A stretch of 64,000 bases of DNA, taken from assembly GCF_014522325.1 (NCBI RefSeq), contig NZ_CP041983.1:1178001-1242000 (forward strand). The letters run 5' to 3'. Numbering within the stretch: position 1 is the stretch's first letter; the number at the start of each line of letters is the position of its first letter. A program made the translations under genes and the position numbers. Origin of the DNA: Lactobacillus sp. PV012 (GTDB lineage: Bacteria > Bacillota > Bacilli > Lactobacillales > Lactobacillaceae). Shown one piece after another: positions 25,877-35,551 of this stretch. Under the pieces are notes generated by a model, which was not told where the DNA came from, did not search any database, and saw only the letters and a program-made list of their open reading frames with translations.

Positions 25877-27036
25877 TATTGATTCCACACTTCATAAGCA
25901 ATTGCTTGTCCTCCACCAATACATAGAGAAACAATTGCGCGCTTGCCACCAATCTTTTTCAAATTATTCAAGGCAGTCAACACTAAACGAGTACCTGTTG
26001 CGCCTAAGGGATGGCCTAAACTAATGGCACCACCAGCAATATTCAATTTTTCTGCTGGGATCTTCAAATCACGTGCTACTGCATAAGCTTGTACTGCAAA
26101 AGCTTCATTAATTTCAATTAGGTCATAATCATCAATTGTGGTGTGATTTTTGGCGAGTAACTTTTTAATAGCATCATATGGTCCATAACCCATGTAATCA
26201 GGATCACATCCAATTTCACTAAAATCACCTATTTTACCAATTGGTTTTAGATTTAATTCTTTAACTTTTTCTGCACTTGCTACCAATAACATGCTAGCCC
26301 CATCATTTAATGGTGAAGAGTTTCCTGCAGTTACGTCACCATCTTCTTTAAAGACAGGTTTCAAATTACTTAGAGCAGCTACACTTGTATCAGGACGAAT
26401 ACTTTCATCTTGGGTTAAAGTTTCTCCATTAATTGTTACAGGAACGATTTCATCCTTAAACCAATTTTCATTAGTTGCCTTAGTTGCTTTTAGATGTGAA
26501 TTGTAGGCAAATTCATCCATTTCTTGACGACTTACATGATAACGCTCAGCTACTTTTTCAGCGGTAAGTCCCATTGGCTTTTGGCTGTAAGCATCTCCAA
26601 TTCCATCAATTTGAAGTGAATCACGAAACTTAGGATTCTCACTATGCTTATCTGCTTTGCTCAAAAGCAAGGGCGCATTGGTCATATTTTCTACTCCACC
26701 TACAGCGGCTAGCTCTAAGTCTCCTAATGCCATCTGACCTTGCGCAAAGCGTAAAGCCTTTAAACTAGAACCACAAACATCATCAACTACAGTGGCTACT
26801 ACATCATAAGGAAGTCCAGACTTCAACGCAATTTGACGCGCAACATTTTGTCCTAGTCCTGCACTTAGTACATTTCCCACCAAGACTCCTTCAATTTGTT
26901 CTGGGGCAAGTTTAGTTTCTTTTAAAAGCTCTTTTAAAACTATGCTTCCTAGTTCAACGGGAGTTGTATCTTTAAAAAATCCCCGATACTTTCCAAACGG
27001 TGTCCGTTTTCCTGCAATAATATACATATCTCTCAT
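25876..27036 (-). CDS. Acetyl-CoA acetyltransferase (thiolase)
   Basis: Biosynthetic thiolase condensing two acetyl-CoA to acetoacetyl-CoA, feeding mvaS. Nucleophilic Cys88 in VVDDVCGSSLKAL, His in EINEAFAVQAYAVAR, and the C-terminal CIGGGQAIAYE with the second catalytic Cys are all present. 386 residues. AGGAAG lies seven bases before the ATG. First gene of the mevalonate operon; the order thiolase-mvaA-mvaS mirrors the pathway. Confidence 0.93.
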   Translation of the reverse strand: MRDMYIIAGKRTPFGKYRGFFKDTTPVELGSIVLKELLKETKLAPEQIEGVLVGNVLSAGLGQNVARQIALKSGLPYDVVATVVDDVCGSSLKALRFAQGQMALGDLELAAVGGVENMTNAPLLLSKADKHSENPKFRDSLQIDGIGDAYSQKPMGLTAEKVAERYHVSRQEMDEFAYNSHLKATKATNENWFKDEIVPVTINGETLTQDESIRPDTSVAALSNLKPVFKEDGDVTAGNSSPLNDGASMLLVASAEKVKELNLKPIGKIGDFSEIGCDPDYMGYGPYDAIKKLLAKNHTTIDDYDLIEINEAFAVQAYAVARDLKIPAEKLNIAGGAISLGHPLGATGTRLVLTALNNLKKIGGKRAIVSLCIGGGQAIAYEVWNQ

Positions 27037-27126
27037 TTTTTTACTTCCTTAAAATTGGTATCTATAAAAATAATAACTAATCTTGGAAAATAAGTCATAC
27101 AAACTTCAATTAATTTAAAAAAACGT

Positions 27127-27156
27127 AAAAAATACCGAGATATTCTCGGTATTTTT
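27127..27156 (-). terminator. Terminator of the alpha/beta hydrolase gene
   Basis: AAAAATACCGAGA and TCTCGGTATTTTT form a perfect 13-bp stem with a 3-base loop, followed by T on the minus strand; it separates the hydrolase from the mevalonate operon. Confidence 0.9.
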
Positions 27157-28102
27157 AACTCACATATTCTTTTAAAAATTCATTGACTTTCTTCTCGTAC
27201 AATTTTGGATGTGTTTTAAATGACTTAGCATGTACTGCTCCTGGAACAACCCATAATTTTTTAGGTCCCTTGGTAGCATGATAATTTTCATACACCATTT
27301 CTGTTGGGACAAAAGTATCTTTACTACCATGAATAAACATCATTGGTCGTTTATTTTTAGCCAGTTGCTTCACGCTACTAGCGTCATTTAAAAAGTACCC
27401 TGCTCGAATGCGAGTTATTCCACTTAAAACTTCAACTAACGGGAAACGTGGAAAGGCAGTCATATGATATAAACTCTGTGCTTCATGTTCAATTTCGGTT
27501 TTCGCATTTGTGTAACCACAATCTTCCACAAAAGCTTTGACTTGTTTAGGCAATTTTTCTCCACTTGTCATCATCGTGGTTGCACCACCCATACTTACCC
27601 CAAAAATTACAATTTTACTATTTTTGCCATTATGAGCTACTACTTTACGGGCCCATTTTGCAACATCGGCTTTTTCTCGCCAACCATAGCCCACATAATT
27701 ACCTTGACTTTGCCCATGTCCTCGCGCATCTGGCAACAAAGTATTATAGCCTAACTTGTGAAATAAGGCTGCATAAGGACCCATGGTATCTTTGTTATTC
27801 ATATACCCATGAAGAATAATCACAGTTTTATTCGATCCCTTTTTAGGGATGTAATTAGCATCTAATTTTAAATTGTCATCTGCTGATTTCATGTACCACT
27901 TTTGCTTTTTAGTATCTTGATACCATTTTGTCTGCTGATAGAGGGGATCAGATTTAGCTACTTTAGTACTATTATTAATAAAGTTCTTATGCCCTGGCAC
28001 TAAAGCTACATGGTAAAAGTACATCCCTGCCCCCAGAAAAATAACAACTATAGCTGCTATAATAGAGGTTAGAGTAATCCATAACTTTTTATGTTTATGC
28101 AT
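27155..28102 (-). CDS. Membrane-anchored alpha/beta hydrolase
   Basis: Serine hydrolase of 315 residues with one N-terminal membrane anchor (about 7-28, LWITLTSIIAAIVVIFLGAGMY), so the catalytic domain probably lies outside the membrane. The nucleophile elbow is FGVSMGGATTM. The acid and histidine appear to be in GSKDTFVP and PGAVHAKS. HGYMN gives the oxyanion region. It is similar to YqkD/YfhR-type hydrolases; the substrate cannot be told. Monocistronic. Confidence 0.85.
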   Translation of the reverse strand: MHKHKKLWITLTSIIAAIVVIFLGAGMYFYHVALVPGHKNFINNSTKVAKSDPLYQQTKWYQDTKKQKWYMKSADDNLKLDANYIPKKGSNKTVIILHGYMNNKDTMGPYAALFHKLGYNTLLPDARGHGQSQGNYVGYGWREKADVAKWARKVVAHNGKNSKIVIFGVSMGGATTMMTSGEKLPKQVKAFVEDCGYTNAKTEIEHEAQSLYHMTAFPRFPLVEVLSGITRIRAGYFLNDASSVKQLAKNKRPMMFIHGSKDTFVPTEMVYENYHATKGPKKLWVVPGAVHAKSFKTHPKLYEKKVNEFLKEYVS

Positions 28103-28186
28103 ATTATTCCTTTTCTAATTTTAAAAAATATAGGTTTAGTACTTATCCTATCTTTTTACTCATTTAATTTCAAGGCTTTTTATCAA

Positions 28187-28477
28187 ATGCAACTAAGTTC
28201 TTTTTTACAACTAACAAACGATCTTAACAAAAACTATTCATTATTTTATCGTCCTGATAAAAAAAGAAAGTTTTATCCCTTAAATAAGGTAACAATTACT
28301 TCTACAGGAGCATATTTTTCAACTGGTAATTCATCTAAAACACTAGCTTCATTCAAACAAATTGTAGCTACTCTTCATCATAAGAAGCTGCCACTTTTAA
28401 TTAAATATCAAAATAAGATAATAAAAATTTACGGCATCCAAATTGATATGGAACATCAAAGAATTTATTTATTTTAA
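28187..28477 (+). CDS. Small hypothetical protein
   Basis: Basic 96-residue protein, no recognised family. The open frame extends back to 28091, overlapping the divergent hydrolase start; the internal ATG at 28187 with AAGG 11 bases upstream gives a more plausible product without the odd hydrophobic lead. The remainder shows beta-like strands (LNKVTITSTGAYF, IVATLHHKKLPLLIKYQNKIIKIYGIQID). A terminator starts at its last codon, and the gene faces galU convergently, which favours it being real. Confidence 0.5.
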   Translation: MQLSSFLQLTNDLNKNYSLFYRPDKKRKFYPLNKVTITSTGAYFSTGNSSKTLASFKQIVATLHHKKLPLLIKYQNKIIKIYGIQIDMEHQRIYLF

Positions 28478-28504
28478 AAGCGAGACCGGCTAGATCTCGC
28501 TTTT
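28476..28504. terminator. Bidirectional terminator before galU
   Basis: AAAAGCGAGA and TCTCGCTTTT, 10-bp perfect stem, 9-base loop, between convergent genes. Confidence 0.85.
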
Positions 28505-28506
28505 AA

Positions 28507-29412
28507 TTATTTATTTTTGGGGTGATTATTTGTTTGAGATAACTTTTTGGCTAAATTAATAATGTATTCCCTTAAATCATCCTTAGTTTCTGGATGAGTT
28601 AAACCATACTCAATTGAAGTTTCAAGATAGCCTTCCTTATTTCCCACATCATGGCGATCACCTTTAAACTCATGTGCAAATACTCTTTGAGTCTTATTCA
28701 TAGTATCAATTGCATCAGTTAATTGGATTTCACCACCACGACCAGGTTTTTGCTTAGCTAAAATATCAAAAATTTCTGGGGTAAGAAGGTAACGTCCAAT
28801 AATTGCTAAATCACTTGGTGCGTCTTCAACAGCTGGTTTTTCTACAAATGAATCTACATTAAACAAGCCATCTTCAATTTCACCTGCTGGAGCAATTACA
28901 CCATATTTGGAAACTTCTTCGTGAGGAACCTTCATTACTGCAATTGTTGAAGCATGGGTTGCATTATAGCGCTCAATTAATTGCTGAGTTAATGGTGTCT
29001 TATCAGCCATTAAATCATCTCCAAGCATAACTACAAATGGTTCATCTCCCACAAAACTACGTGCTCGTGAAATTGCATCTCCTAGTCCTGCTGGATGCGG
29101 CTGCCGAGTATAGTAAAGATTTACTCCTAAGTCTGTAATTGATTGGGTTAATTTTAATAATTTATCTTTATGCTTTTCTTCAAGATCTTGTTCAAGTTCT
29201 GGATTTGCATCAAAATGATCCTCAATCGATCTCTTATTTTTTCCAGTAACAATTAAAATATCTTCAATTCCTGACTTTTTAGCTTCTTCTACAATAAATT
29301 GAATTGTAGGTTTATCCACAATTGGTAACATTTCTTTAGGCATTGCTTTTGTAGCTGGAAGGAAACGGGTTCCTAATCCAGCTGCTGGAATAACTGCTTT
29401 TCTTACTTTCAT
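28507..29412 (-). CDS. galU: UTP-glucose-1-phosphate uridylyltransferase
   Basis: Makes UDP-glucose from UTP and glucose-1-phosphate for cell-wall polysaccharides, teichoic acid glucosylation and galactose use. The nucleotide-binding start [38 protein letters not shown] and the catalytic-site segments VMLGDDLM and FVEKP are present. 301 residues, the usual size. AAGAAAGAG precedes the ATG. Convergent with the small upstream-facing gene. Confidence 0.95.
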   Translation of the reverse strand: MKVRKAVIPAAGLGTRFLPATKAMPKEMLPIVDKPTIQFIVEEAKKSGIEDILIVTGKNKRSIEDHFDANPELEQDLEEKHKDKLLKLTQSITDLGVNLYYTRQPHPAGLGDAISRARSFVGDEPFVVMLGDDLMADKTPLTQQLIERYNATHASTIAVMKVPHEEVSKYGVIAPAGEIEDGLFNVDSFVEKPAVEDAPSDLAIIGRYLLTPEIFDILAKQKPGRGGEIQLTDAIDTMNKTQRVFAHEFKGDRHDVGNKEGYLETSIEYGLTHPETKDDLREYIINLAKKLSQTNNHPKNK

Positions 29413-29468
29413 AATTTTCTCTTTCTTGATTAAATTTTTTCTTTAACTATATCTTACCAAAAATAACC

Positions 29469-30407
29469 CTAACTTTCATTTTGCTTTGATTTTAGTAGAT
29501 AATTGTTCTTTATTGCTCTCCAAAATGAAGTCCTACTATAAGAAACATCTCCATTTTTCAGCTTATTAATTGTCGCATTAATACAAACCCCAAATAAATA
29601 AAGAAGTGCCATAATATTCAGCCAAAGCATAAATACGATAAATGTTCCTACAATCCCATAATTTTGCCATTTTGTTCCAAAATATTGTAAATATAAACCA
29701 AAAAAATAAGCTAAAGCTCCCCAAGAGATCACTGTAACAATTGTTCCCGGCCAAACTACATGTTTAAATTGAGAAATATTTGGTAAAGCATAATTAAGAT
29801 AAATATTTAAAATTACCATCATCACTAAGACCAAAGGCCACTTGTAACTATCTAATTTATAAATCCAAGTTACATCAATGTTCAGAATCGGGCCTAAAAA
29901 TTCTACAATTTGTTTACCAAATGCTAGTCCTAAACTCAATAAGATCATGACAATAATCATTAACGTTGTTACAAATAAGGTTATTACCCTACTTAATAAA
30001 TAATTCCACCATGGTTTACCCTTTTCTTGGCTATAAACTCCATAGATCTTATTCATTGACATCCTAATTGAATTAATCAGACTAGAGAAAGACCACAAAG
30101 CTACAATAATACCAAAAGAAATAAATCCACTAGAATGTTGATTTAGCAAACTTGAAATAATTGGTATTACGAATTCTGCTACTTGCTTAGGTAAAATTAA
30201 ATTCAGATATTCTGTAAGTGGCTTAGCATTAATCTGAAAAAGTGGTAAGATATTTCCCACTATAATAATAATTGGAAATATACTGAATAGCATATAGTAA
30301 GCAATAATAATAGAATTTTGTGTAATTTCCCCTTGAGAAATTATTTTAGATAAGTCTTTGAAAAACTGCTTAAAGTAAGTAGAAAATACTTTATTAGCTT
30401 TTTTCAT
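29469..30407 (-). CDS. YihY/BrkB family membrane protein
   Basis: Polytopic membrane protein of 312 residues of the YihY (BrkB) family; function poorly defined, older ribonuclease BN annotations being mistaken. About six hydrophobic helices from residue 28 onwards (SIIIAYYMLFSIFPIIIIVGNI), with typical family residues around WSFSSLINSIRMSMNKIYGV and NYGIVGTFIVFMLWLNIMALLYLFG. It follows map by five bases, so is co-transcribed with it. Confidence 0.85.
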   Translation of the reverse strand: MKKANKVFSTYFKQFFKDLSKIISQGEITQNSIIIAYYMLFSIFPIIIIVGNILPLFQINAKPLTEYLNLILPKQVAEFVIPIISSLLNQHSSGFISFGIIVALWSFSSLINSIRMSMNKIYGVYSQEKGKPWWNYLLSRVITLFVTTLMIIVMILLSLGLAFGKQIVEFLGPILNIDVTWIYKLDSYKWPLVLVMMVILNIYLNYALPNISQFKHVVWPGTIVTVISWGALAYFFGLYLQYFGTKWQNYGIVGTFIVFMLWLNIMALLYLFGVCINATINKLKNGDVSYSRTSFWRAIKNNYLLKSKQNES

Positions 30408-30412
30408 AAATC

Positions 30413-31234
30413 TTATTCTTCATCAAAATGGGGTACATATTTTTCTAAACCATCATATGGTTTTTGAAGAGTAAGAATCTTAGGACCATCTTTTGTAATA
30501 GCAAAAGTATGTTCAAATTGAGCAGACTTAGAACCATCTGGTGTTGCATAGAAAATCCAATCGTCATTAGGATCATCTACACTAGTTTGCTTGATACGCC
30601 AGTCTCCACCTGCTTCTACCATTGGTTCAACAGTAATTGTCATTCCTTCACGTAAACGTAAGCCGTGGCCAGCTTTACCATAATGAGGTACTTCTGGATC
30701 TTCATGGATTGTTGGTTGAATACCATGACCTACTAATTCACGTACATCTCCAAAACCATTGTCATCTTCAACATACTTTTGAATAACACTACCAATATCC
30801 CCAATACGGTTACCTACTACTGCTTGATCAATTCCCATGTACATTGCTTTTTCAGTAACATCTAGTAATCTTTGATCTTCTTTAGAAATTTTACCTACAG
30901 CATAAGTCGTACATGAATCTGTTTCGTAGCCATCTAGGTTGCAAGTTACATCAACACTAACAAGATCACCTTCTTTTAAAACACGATCCTTACGTGGAAT
31001 TTGGTGGGCAATTTCTTCATTAACACTGATACAAGTTCCGTACTTGTAGCCTTCAAAACCCTGTTCAGATAAACGACCACCATGTTTCTTCATAAAATCT
31101 TGGCAAAACTCTTCAATATCCCAAGCAGTAATTCCGGGTTTAATAAAGTCTCGTAACGCTTCAAACATTGAAGCAAGCAAACGACCAGATTTTTGCATTC
31201 CGATCAATTCTCTTTTTGATTTAATTGTAATCAT
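30413..31234 (-). CDS. map: Type I methionine aminopeptidase
   Basis: Removes the initiator methionine from nascent proteins. The pita-bread metalloprotease fold is shown by the metal and substrate ligands: CISVNEEIAHQIP (His), SVDVTCNLDGYETDSC (two Asp), VGHGIQPTIHEDPEVPHY (His) and MTITVEPMVEAGG and FEHTFAIT (two Glu). 273 residues with a short C-terminal extension after the family core. AAGGAG precedes the ATG. Leads a two-gene unit with the BrkB-like gene. Confidence 0.94.
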   Translation of the reverse strand: MITIKSKRELIGMQKSGRLLASMFEALRDFIKPGITAWDIEEFCQDFMKKHGGRLSEQGFEGYKYGTCISVNEEIAHQIPRKDRVLKEGDLVSVDVTCNLDGYETDSCTTYAVGKISKEDQRLLDVTEKAMYMGIDQAVVGNRIGDIGSVIQKYVEDDNGFGDVRELVGHGIQPTIHEDPEVPHYGKAGHGLRLREGMTITVEPMVEAGGDWRIKQTSVDDPNDDWIFYATPDGSKSAQFEHTFAITKDGPKILTLQKPYDGLEKYVPHFDEE

Positions 31235-31379
31235 TAATAATTCTCCTTTAAATATAATTAGGCAAATATTCTGTTATATATTATAAAGCTTTTTTAAAAT
31301 AATTTCTCTAACTCTTTACACATTCTTTGTCTCCTTTAGTATAATAAGAGGAAAAAAGATAAAAGAGGCAACCTAAATT

Positions 31380-31826
31380 ATGAAAGCACAAATAGTTTTT
31401 GCTAGTATGACTGGCAATAACGAAGATATGGCAGAAATTTTAGAAGAGAACTTACTACAAGCAGGTTTGGATGTAACTACTACTGACATCAGTTTTGCAG
31501 ATGCAACTTCTTTTTTAGATAGTGATCTTTGCATCGTAGTAACCTATACCTACGGCGAAGGTGTAATGACTGATGAATTAAAAGACTTTTATGACCAACT
31601 ACTTACCTTAAATTTAACAGGGAAAAAGTTTGCGGTTATGGGGTCAGGAGATCGAACTTACAAAGATCATTTTTGTGAAAATGTAAATGACTTTGAAAAA
31701 GCTTTTAAAAAAGTTGGTGCAATCGAAGTAGCTGATCCAGTAAAAATTGAAAATGCTGTTGAAGATGAAGATATTGACTTAATTGATCAAGCAGCAAAGC
31801 AAATGGTTGAGGGCTTACATGACTAA
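31380..31826 (+). CDS. Flavodoxin
   Basis: Small FMN electron carrier of 148 residues. The phosphate-binding loop is VFASMTGNNEDMAEIL (about 6-21) and the isoalloxazine loops are TYTYGEG and GSGDRTYKDHFCEN. Electron partner unknown. It overlaps the GtrA gene by eight bases, indicating translational coupling. Confidence 0.92.
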   Translation: MKAQIVFASMTGNNEDMAEILEENLLQAGLDVTTTDISFADATSFLDSDLCIVVTYTYGEGVMTDELKDFYDQLLTLNLTGKKFAVMGSGDRTYKDHFCENVNDFEKAFKKVGAIEVADPVKIENAVEDEDIDLIDQAAKQMVEGLHD

Positions 31827-32331
31827 AAAGCATAAAGATTCTTCTGATATTACTAGAGCACAAATTAGACAACTCGGAGCTCGACTAGTAGCAAGACATC
31901 GTAATTTTTATGCTTACACTTTTTTTGGCTTTTTAGCTGCCTTAATTAATATTGTTAGTTTTATTCTTTTTCATAGTTGGTGGAAAATTCCTTTAATCTA
32001 CGCCAACACTTTATCATTTATTGTTTCTAACTTAGTTTCTTTTGTTTTTAACAAGCATGGAGTATTTGTGGAGAACGTAGACACTCGCCATGGAACAATT
32101 TATCAATTGGGCTTGTTTTTTCTTTATCGGATTTTAAGTTTAATTCCTGACAACTTAATTATGTTAGTCGGACTTTCTTGGCTTCACTGGAATACATTAT
32201 TTGTTAAAACAATTGACCAAATTTTAGTGGGGATCTTCAACTATCTAACTACTAAATCTATTTTCCTTAATACTAGTAGTCGCTTTACCAAATATTTTAA
32301 AAATAAAAGAGCAAAAAATAAGATCAAGTAA
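31819..32331 (+). CDS. GtrA family membrane protein
   Basis: Four-helix membrane protein of the GtrA/DPMS family, usually helping move polyprenyl-linked sugars across the membrane for cell-surface glycosylation. Helices near residues 30-50 (YTFFGFLAALINIVSFILF), 58-75, 93-115 and 120-140. The ATG at 31819 has GAGGG five bases upstream and gives 170 residues. It overlaps the flavodoxin end; a functional link to flavodoxin is not obvious. No glycosyltransferase partner is adjacent. Confidence 0.83.
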   Translation: MTKKHKDSSDITRAQIRQLGARLVARHRNFYAYTFFGFLAALINIVSFILFHSWWKIPLIYANTLSFIVSNLVSFVFNKHGVFVENVDTRHGTIYQLGLFFLYRILSLIPDNLIMLVGLSWLHWNTLFVKTIDQILVGIFNYLTTKSIFLNTSSRFTKYFKNKRAKNKIK

Positions 32332-32439
32332 TAATAAATAAAATTCTCTAACTACACTATATGAATAAGAATAGTAATAAGAAATTCTTCATCATAATTT
32401 GTCCAAATGAATGACCGTAGACCATTTATATGAAAAGTA

Positions 32440-32488
32440 AAAAGGAAGTAGACTGAAAGGTTAAAATGACCATTCTCTACTTCCTTTT
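32440..32488. terminator. Bidirectional terminator between GtrA and ABC permease genes
   Basis: AAAAGGAAGTAGA and TCTACTTCCTTTT form a 13-bp stem around a 23-base inner region; overlaps the permease stop. Confidence 0.8.
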
Positions 32489-33313
32489 ACTTATCAGAGT
32501 ATTCAAATTTTTTAGAATGTTTAATTTGCCATAAATAATGAGTAGTAAAGCTAAAATCTCGATACATGTTAGAAGAATCGGAAAATTACTATCAATAATT
32601 CCCAATTTTTTTAAGATTAGATGTGGTACATGATCTATGGGACAAAGATTGCTACGTATGATTGCTGCTAATCCAAATCCTGGCCAATAATCTAGAAATT
32701 TCCTCATTAATTTTGGTAGCTCTCCAACAATAATGTATGATCCTGATAAAAAGCCTGTAACTGTTCCTATCAATGCTGAAAAAGAGGCAAAACTTGAATT
32801 AGTGCTTATAAAATTAGTTATTAAATAAAAAAGTAAAGTAGAAAAGATAATTAAAAGTAGCATACAAATCAATATTTTAAAAATGTTTCTTACGGGAATA
32901 TTAATAGTATATTGGGCTTTTAAATAGATAAAACATATCAAAGAAAATATAAAAGTCGATATGACAGCTTCAATAAAAGCAGTAATTAAATATAAAAAAC
33001 CAATCATCTTTTTATTAATTTTCGAATTAATTATGAAATCTTTTATCTTTTGACTATTTTTATCATCAATCATTTGTTCAAATCCTGACAATGAACTTGT
33101 TACCGCAACAATTGATATTAAACCTGATATCATCCATAAATCAATAAATTCTGAGGCATTATCAAGATATGAAAATGAGCTTACAAGATTATTTTTTAAG
33201 AATAATATATAAATAATTAAACTAATTAACATTCCTAAAAAAGAAAATACTACATTTGAGATATCCCTATAGTAGAGTATAAGATTTCTAACTACAAATT
33301 TCACTTTCAACAT
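32477..33313 (-). CDS. ABC-2 type transporter permease
   Basis: Membrane subunit of 278 residues with about six hydrophobic helices (from about 20-40 VVFSFLGMLISLIIYILFL to 250-265), typical ABC-2 exporter topology. Codon use is strongly AT-biased (many ATA, AAA, TTA), more than neighbouring genes. It follows the ATPase gene by two bases. The substrate is not evident: no peptide gene, kinase or immunity gene was recognised beside it. Confidence 0.82.
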   Translation of the reverse strand: MLKVKFVVRNLILYYRDISNVVFSFLGMLISLIIYILFLKNNLVSSFSYLDNASEFIDLWMISGLISIVAVTSSLSGFEQMIDDKNSQKIKDFIINSKINKKMIGFLYLITAFIEAVISTFIFSLICFIYLKAQYTINIPVRNIFKILICMLLLIIFSTLLFYLITNFISTNSSFASFSALIGTVTGFLSGSYIIVGELPKLMRKFLDYWPGFGLAAIIRSNLCPIDHVPHLILKKLGIIDSNFPILLTCIEILALLLIIYGKLNILKNLNTLISKRK

Positions 33314-33315
33314 AT

Positions 33316-34074
33316 CTACTCTCCCTCTTGATACATAAATATATCTTCATAGCTTACTTTTCTTATTTCAAAAGATTGAGTGAGATATGTAGGATGTTTT
33401 TCTAGATAGTCAAAGGCTTTTTTAGGAGTTAAAAAATATTCAGTATTTTTTTCATTTAAAACCAATTTATACATTGGTAATTTTTCTCTGAAGTTTTTTG
33501 AATCTCCATAATAAATGATTTTCCCTCTCTTTAAATATAAAATTTTGTCAGCATAAGCTAATTCCTCAAGAACGTGAGTTGTATATATAATTGCTAATTT
33601 TTCCGCATAATCCGTCCTTAAGATTTCCCACATCATTTTTCTAATTTTTGCATCCACACCAGCAGATAACTCATCTAGTATTAATAAATCTATTGGCATT
33701 GCAGTTACTCTAAGTAAGTTAACTATCCTTTTTTGACCTCCAGATAATTCTTTATATTTTAATGATGTATTGCTAATTCCATAACTTTTTAGCATTTTTT
33801 CAACACTAGCATATTCTTTCTTTGAAGGTAATCTCATACGCAAATTTTGTTTAATAGTTAAATTATCATCCAAAAGATTTTCTTGAAATACCATTTCTTT
33901 TCTGTAATTCCCGATAATTTTTCCTTTTATCGGAGTATTAAATCCACTCACTATATTTAATAAAGTAGTCTTACCAGCCCCATTTGGCCCAATAACAGCA
34001 AGTCTTTCTCCTTTTTTAATAGAAAAACTCACTCCCTTTAAAATATTCTTGTCAAATATATTTACAATTTCCAT
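33316..34074 (-). CDS. ABC transporter ATP-binding protein (exporter type)
   Basis: ATPase subunit of 252 residues. Walker A GPNGAGKTT (about 33-41), Q-loop MVFQEN, signature LSGGQKRIV, Walker B LLILDELSAGVD (Leu where Pro is usual after DE) and switch His TTHVLEELAYAD. The C-terminal tail beyond about 210 is as in ABC-2 exporters. AAGGAG lies before the ATG. With the permease it forms a complete half-transporter unit; AT-rich composition suggests separate ancestry from flanking genes. Confidence 0.88.
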   Translation of the reverse strand: MEIVNIFDKNILKGVSFSIKKGERLAVIGPNGAGKTTLLNIVSGFNTPIKGKIIGNYRKEMVFQENLLDDNLTIKQNLRMRLPSKKEYASVEKMLKSYGISNTSLKYKELSGGQKRIVNLLRVTAMPIDLLILDELSAGVDAKIRKMMWEILRTDYAEKLAIIYTTHVLEELAYADKILYLKRGKIIYYGDSKNFREKLPMYKLVLNEKNTEYFLTPKKAFDYLEKHPTYLTQSFEIRKVSYEDIFMYQEGE

Positions 34075-34404
34075 AGTTACTCCTTAATATTATTTTTATT
34101 TCCTCCAATAGTTAGTATTTAGTTATAGATTAATAATAAAAATTTGTAAAGTCACGTATTTATATCCTTACAAATTCTTAATACATAACATTTTTCTTCT
34201 ATTATTTATTCCACAATTGTTAGATAAGTCATTCATATAAAATAAAAAAGTAGAAAAATATATGATGTTATTTTTTACCAAAATGATAACCTATTGATAG
34301 AATTTAACTAAAAAATAGCTTGTTTCCAAAAAAGCACCAAGCTTTAATCGCTTGATGCTAATTTACTGCTCCATCAATAATATTTACTAAAGATCAAGTA
34401 ATAA
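34075..34404. other. AT-rich gap between the ABC exporter and wecB
   Basis: Contains the wecB terminator (34333-34359) and the presumed leader of the ABC operon. In the leader, an inverted repeat TTTGTAA/TTACAAA followed by TTTTTATT on the minus strand (around 34140-34178) could be an attenuator. A 22-codon minus-strand frame beginning MNDLSNN near 34235 has no ribosome site and is not called. A GGAGG about 30 bases before the ATPase gene has no start codon behind it. Confidence 0.5.
34333..34359 (-). terminator. Terminator of wecB
   Basis: On the minus strand AGCATCAAGC and GCTTGGTGCT pair (one G-T), 7-base loop, followed by seven T. Confidence 0.82.
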
Positions 34405-35526
34405 TTACCTGGTCTTATTTTTTTCATATTCAATCATTGCCTCTAATATTTTTTCACTTGCATGGCCATCTCCATAAGGATTTGTAGCAGTTGCCATCTG
34501 ATTATAAAATTCTTTATCTTCTAAAAGTTTTATCATTGCTTGGCGCACTTTTGTTTGATCTGTCCCTACTAATTTTAACGTTCCCGCCTTAACTCCTTCT
34601 GGTCTTTCAGTTGTATCACGCAATACCAAAACTGGCTTTCCTAAGCTAGGTGCTTCTTCTTGCACTCCTCCTGAATCAGTCATAATAAAGTAACTTCTTT
34701 TAGCAAGATTATGAAAATCTACTACATCAACAGGATCAATTAAGTGAATGCGCTTGTCATTACCCAATACTTCTGTTGCTACTTTACGTACTGCTGGTGA
34801 TAGGTGAACTGGATAAATAATTTCAACATCATTGTAACTATCTACAACTTCTTTCATCACCTGAAATACTCTTTTCATCGGCTCACCTTGATTTTCACGT
34901 CGGTGCATTGTCACTAAAATAATTCTTTTACCATCTTCAATTTGATCTAAAACCTCATGATGATACTCTTGTTGAACAGTTTGCTGTAAAGCATCAATTG
35001 CTGTATTTCCAGTTACATAAATATTTTTAGCAGGATGGTTTTCTTTTATTAAATTTTCTTTGCTTAACTCTGTCGGTGCAAAATATAAATCGGCTAAGTC
35101 ATCAGTCATTTGACGATTCATTTCTTCAGGAAATGGAGAATATTTATTCCAAGTTCGCAAACCTGCTTCCACATGTCCCAAAGTAGTTTGTTGATAAAAG
35201 GTAGCTAGACTTGCTGCAAAACTTGTTGTGGTATCACCATGCACCAACACAATATCTGGCTTTTCTTTTTTGATAACTTTAGACAAATCAAGCATCACTT
35301 TAGAAGTAATTTCTTCTAAAGTTTGATTCTTGTGCATAATATTAAAATCATAATCAGGCACAATTTTAAAAATTTCTAGTACTTGATCTAACATTTCGCG
35401 ATGTTGAGCAGTTACTACTGTTACCGGCTTAAAGCGTGAATCAGCTTGCAGCTTTAGAACAACAGGTGCCATTTTAATTGCTTCTGGTCGAGTACCAAAA
35501 ACAGTCATTACCTTTAATTGCTTCAT
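34405..35526 (-). CDS. wecB: UDP-N-acetylglucosamine 2-epimerase (non-hydrolysing)
   Basis: Interconverts UDP-GlcNAc and UDP-ManNAc, precursor for teichoic-acid linkage units or surface polysaccharide. 373 residues with the family segments VFGTRPEAIKMAPVV, AQHREMLDQ, VLVHGDTTTSFAASLA, HVEAGLRT, TMHRRENQGE and TDSGGVQEEAPSLGKPVLVLRD. AAAGGTGAG precedes the ATG. Flanked by its own terminator and by the tRNA-Arg terminator, so it is a single-gene unit. Confidence 0.93.
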   Translation of the reverse strand: MKQLKVMTVFGTRPEAIKMAPVVLKLQADSRFKPVTVVTAQHREMLDQVLEIFKIVPDYDFNIMHKNQTLEEITSKVMLDLSKVIKKEKPDIVLVHGDTTTSFAASLATFYQQTTLGHVEAGLRTWNKYSPFPEEMNRQMTDDLADLYFAPTELSKENLIKENHPAKNIYVTGNTAIDALQQTVQQEYHHEVLDQIEDGKRIILVTMHRRENQGEPMKRVFQVMKEVVDSYNDVEIIYPVHLSPAVRKVATEVLGNDKRIHLIDPVDVVDFHNLAKRSYFIMTDSGGVQEEAPSLGKPVLVLRDTTERPEGVKAGTLKLVGTDQTKVRQAMIKLLEDKEFYNQMATATNPYGDGHASEKILEAMIEYEKNKTR

Positions 35527-35551
35527 ATTCTTCTCTCACCTTTTAATAAGA

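Noticed and set aside
27485..27819. Two plus-strand frames opposite the alpha/beta hydrolase
   Set aside because: Both are opposite catalytic motifs of a real gene and have Cys/His-rich, non-protein-like composition.
31783..31818. Earlier start for the GtrA protein inside flavodoxin
   Set aside because: The ATG at 31819 has GAGGG at correct spacing and gives normal family length.
34170..34238. 22-codon minus-strand frame (MNDLSNN) upstream of the ABC exporter as a possible peptide cargo
   Set aside because: No Shine-Dalgarno and no leader or Gly-Gly motif; not enough to call a bacteriocin.
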